Source: a bacterium (lineage in GTDB: Bacteria; Bacteroidota; Bacteroidia; Flavobacteriales; Schleiferiaceae). From it: DNA of 64,000 nucleotides. The stretch is from contig WGMI01000008.1 in NCBI GenBank assembly GCA_016125155.1, positions 25,587 to 89,586 on the forward strand. Reading direction: 5' to 3'. The notes below the pieces were generated by a model. That model did no database searches and had not been told where the DNA came from. It saw nothing but the letters and a program-made list of their open reading frames with translations. The position numbers and the translations under genes are program-made. Each line of letters opens with the position of its first letter. The stretch's first letter is position 1. Positions 63,770 through 64,000 of the stretch are shown here, one piece after another.

Positions 63770-64000
63770 TTACTTCTTTTTCTTTGTGAAAGAAAGTACG
63801 GTGTCGATGGGTCGTTTTCCGAGATTTCGGTAGCCTCTGTGTGGTCGTTCATAGTTGTGGTGTTCCATCCATTTATCTAAATCTTCTTGAAGCTCTTCTA
63901 CGGATATATAGAGCTTCTTGCGAAAGGCTATTTGGACGAATTCTTCTTGTACGGTTCGATTGAATCGTTCTACAAATCCATTGGTTTGAGGACGTCTAAC
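63770..64000 (-). mobile_element. C-terminal part of an IS481/IS3-like integrase-core transposase, cut by window end
   Basis: The minus-strand frame is open from the window edge to TAA 63770-63772 (76 residues). It reads RRPQTNGFVERFNRTVQEEF, then LQEDLDKWMEHHNYERPHRG and GKRPIDTVL, ending in a lysine run. The Glu in VERFNRT is the last acid of the DDE catalytic triad, and the RPH.GY pattern is typical of IS481/IS3-type transposases. The rest lies beyond 64000. About 25 bases past the stop, plus-strand TGTACGACTAACC (from 63741) could be the terminal inverted repeat, untested. Confidence 0.85.

Overview
The window is a chromosomal segment from a free-living, probably marine Bacteroidota (Flavobacteriales-like by gene order; not placed to genus). 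Four things support this. There are type IX secretion (T9SS) parts and substrates: PorQ, PorP/SprF, and type A and type B C-terminal sorting domains. Promoters match the Bacteroidota -7 element TAnnTTTG. The birA / rsfS-ftsH-LUD-cdsA-psd-ACBP and purH-mreBCD-mrdA-rodA gene orders are typical of the phylum. Shine-Dalgarno sequences are rare. The DNA is GC-rich by eye for the phylum, except for AT-rich accessory patches. Genes are packed tightly, with many 4-base ATGA or GTGA stop/start overlaps.

Layout. 1-3139: 3'-part of lon, then porQ and cmk. 3265-3791: a decayed ORF6N-domain gene with three frameshifts. 3933-8958 (minus): rsfS-ftsH-LUD protein-cdsA-psd-acyl-CoA-binding protein, linking ribosome silencing, membrane proteolysis and phospholipid synthesis; birA and a secreted unknown protein diverge from it. 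10447-14915 (minus): tripartite exporter (ABC protein, HlyD-type adaptor, TolC-type channel) whose ABC protein has degenerate catalytic motifs. 15074-18504 (minus): flippase-like membrane protein, queuosine-precursor transporter, sppA. 18699-24628: folK, deoxynucleoside kinase, an OmpA/TSP3 outer-membrane protein, a TrmH-type methylase (minus) and mutS. 24688-24934: tRNA-Gly and tRNA-Leu. 24979-32230: pirin, comM/yifB, two glycosyltransferases, ppiD and a GNAT acetyltransferase. 32601-39649 (minus): the cell-shape operon purH-mreB-mreC-mreD-mrdA-rodA. 39762-41009: a MacB-type permease. 41010-42454: a gene-free patch with two blocks of 100-bp repeats and strong inverted repeats. 42455-43349 (minus): a free-Met-sulfoxide-reductase-like GAF protein and dgkA.

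43593-62768 is a surface and secretion region. It holds a T9SS type B substrate, a PorP/SprF protein fused to a SPOR domain, a secreted M43-like metalloprotease, a lipoprotein, a di-haem peroxidase and a leucine-rich-repeat protein. It ends with two giant multidomain T9SS proteins: a PhoX-type phosphatase gene split by one in-frame TAG, and a choice-of-anchor-I protein. These two look like an extracellular phosphate-scavenging pair.

62990-64000 is an AT-rich accessory edge with a MNT/HEPN (MntA/HepT) toxin-antitoxin pair and the C-terminal part of an integrase-type transposase running off the window.

Most of the window is housekeeping. The most notable items are the single nonsense codon in the PhoX-type gene, the degenerate ABC exporter, the two matching blocks of exactly 100-bp repeats, the PorP-SPOR fusion, and promoters that would make comM and a glycosyltransferase mRNA leaderless.
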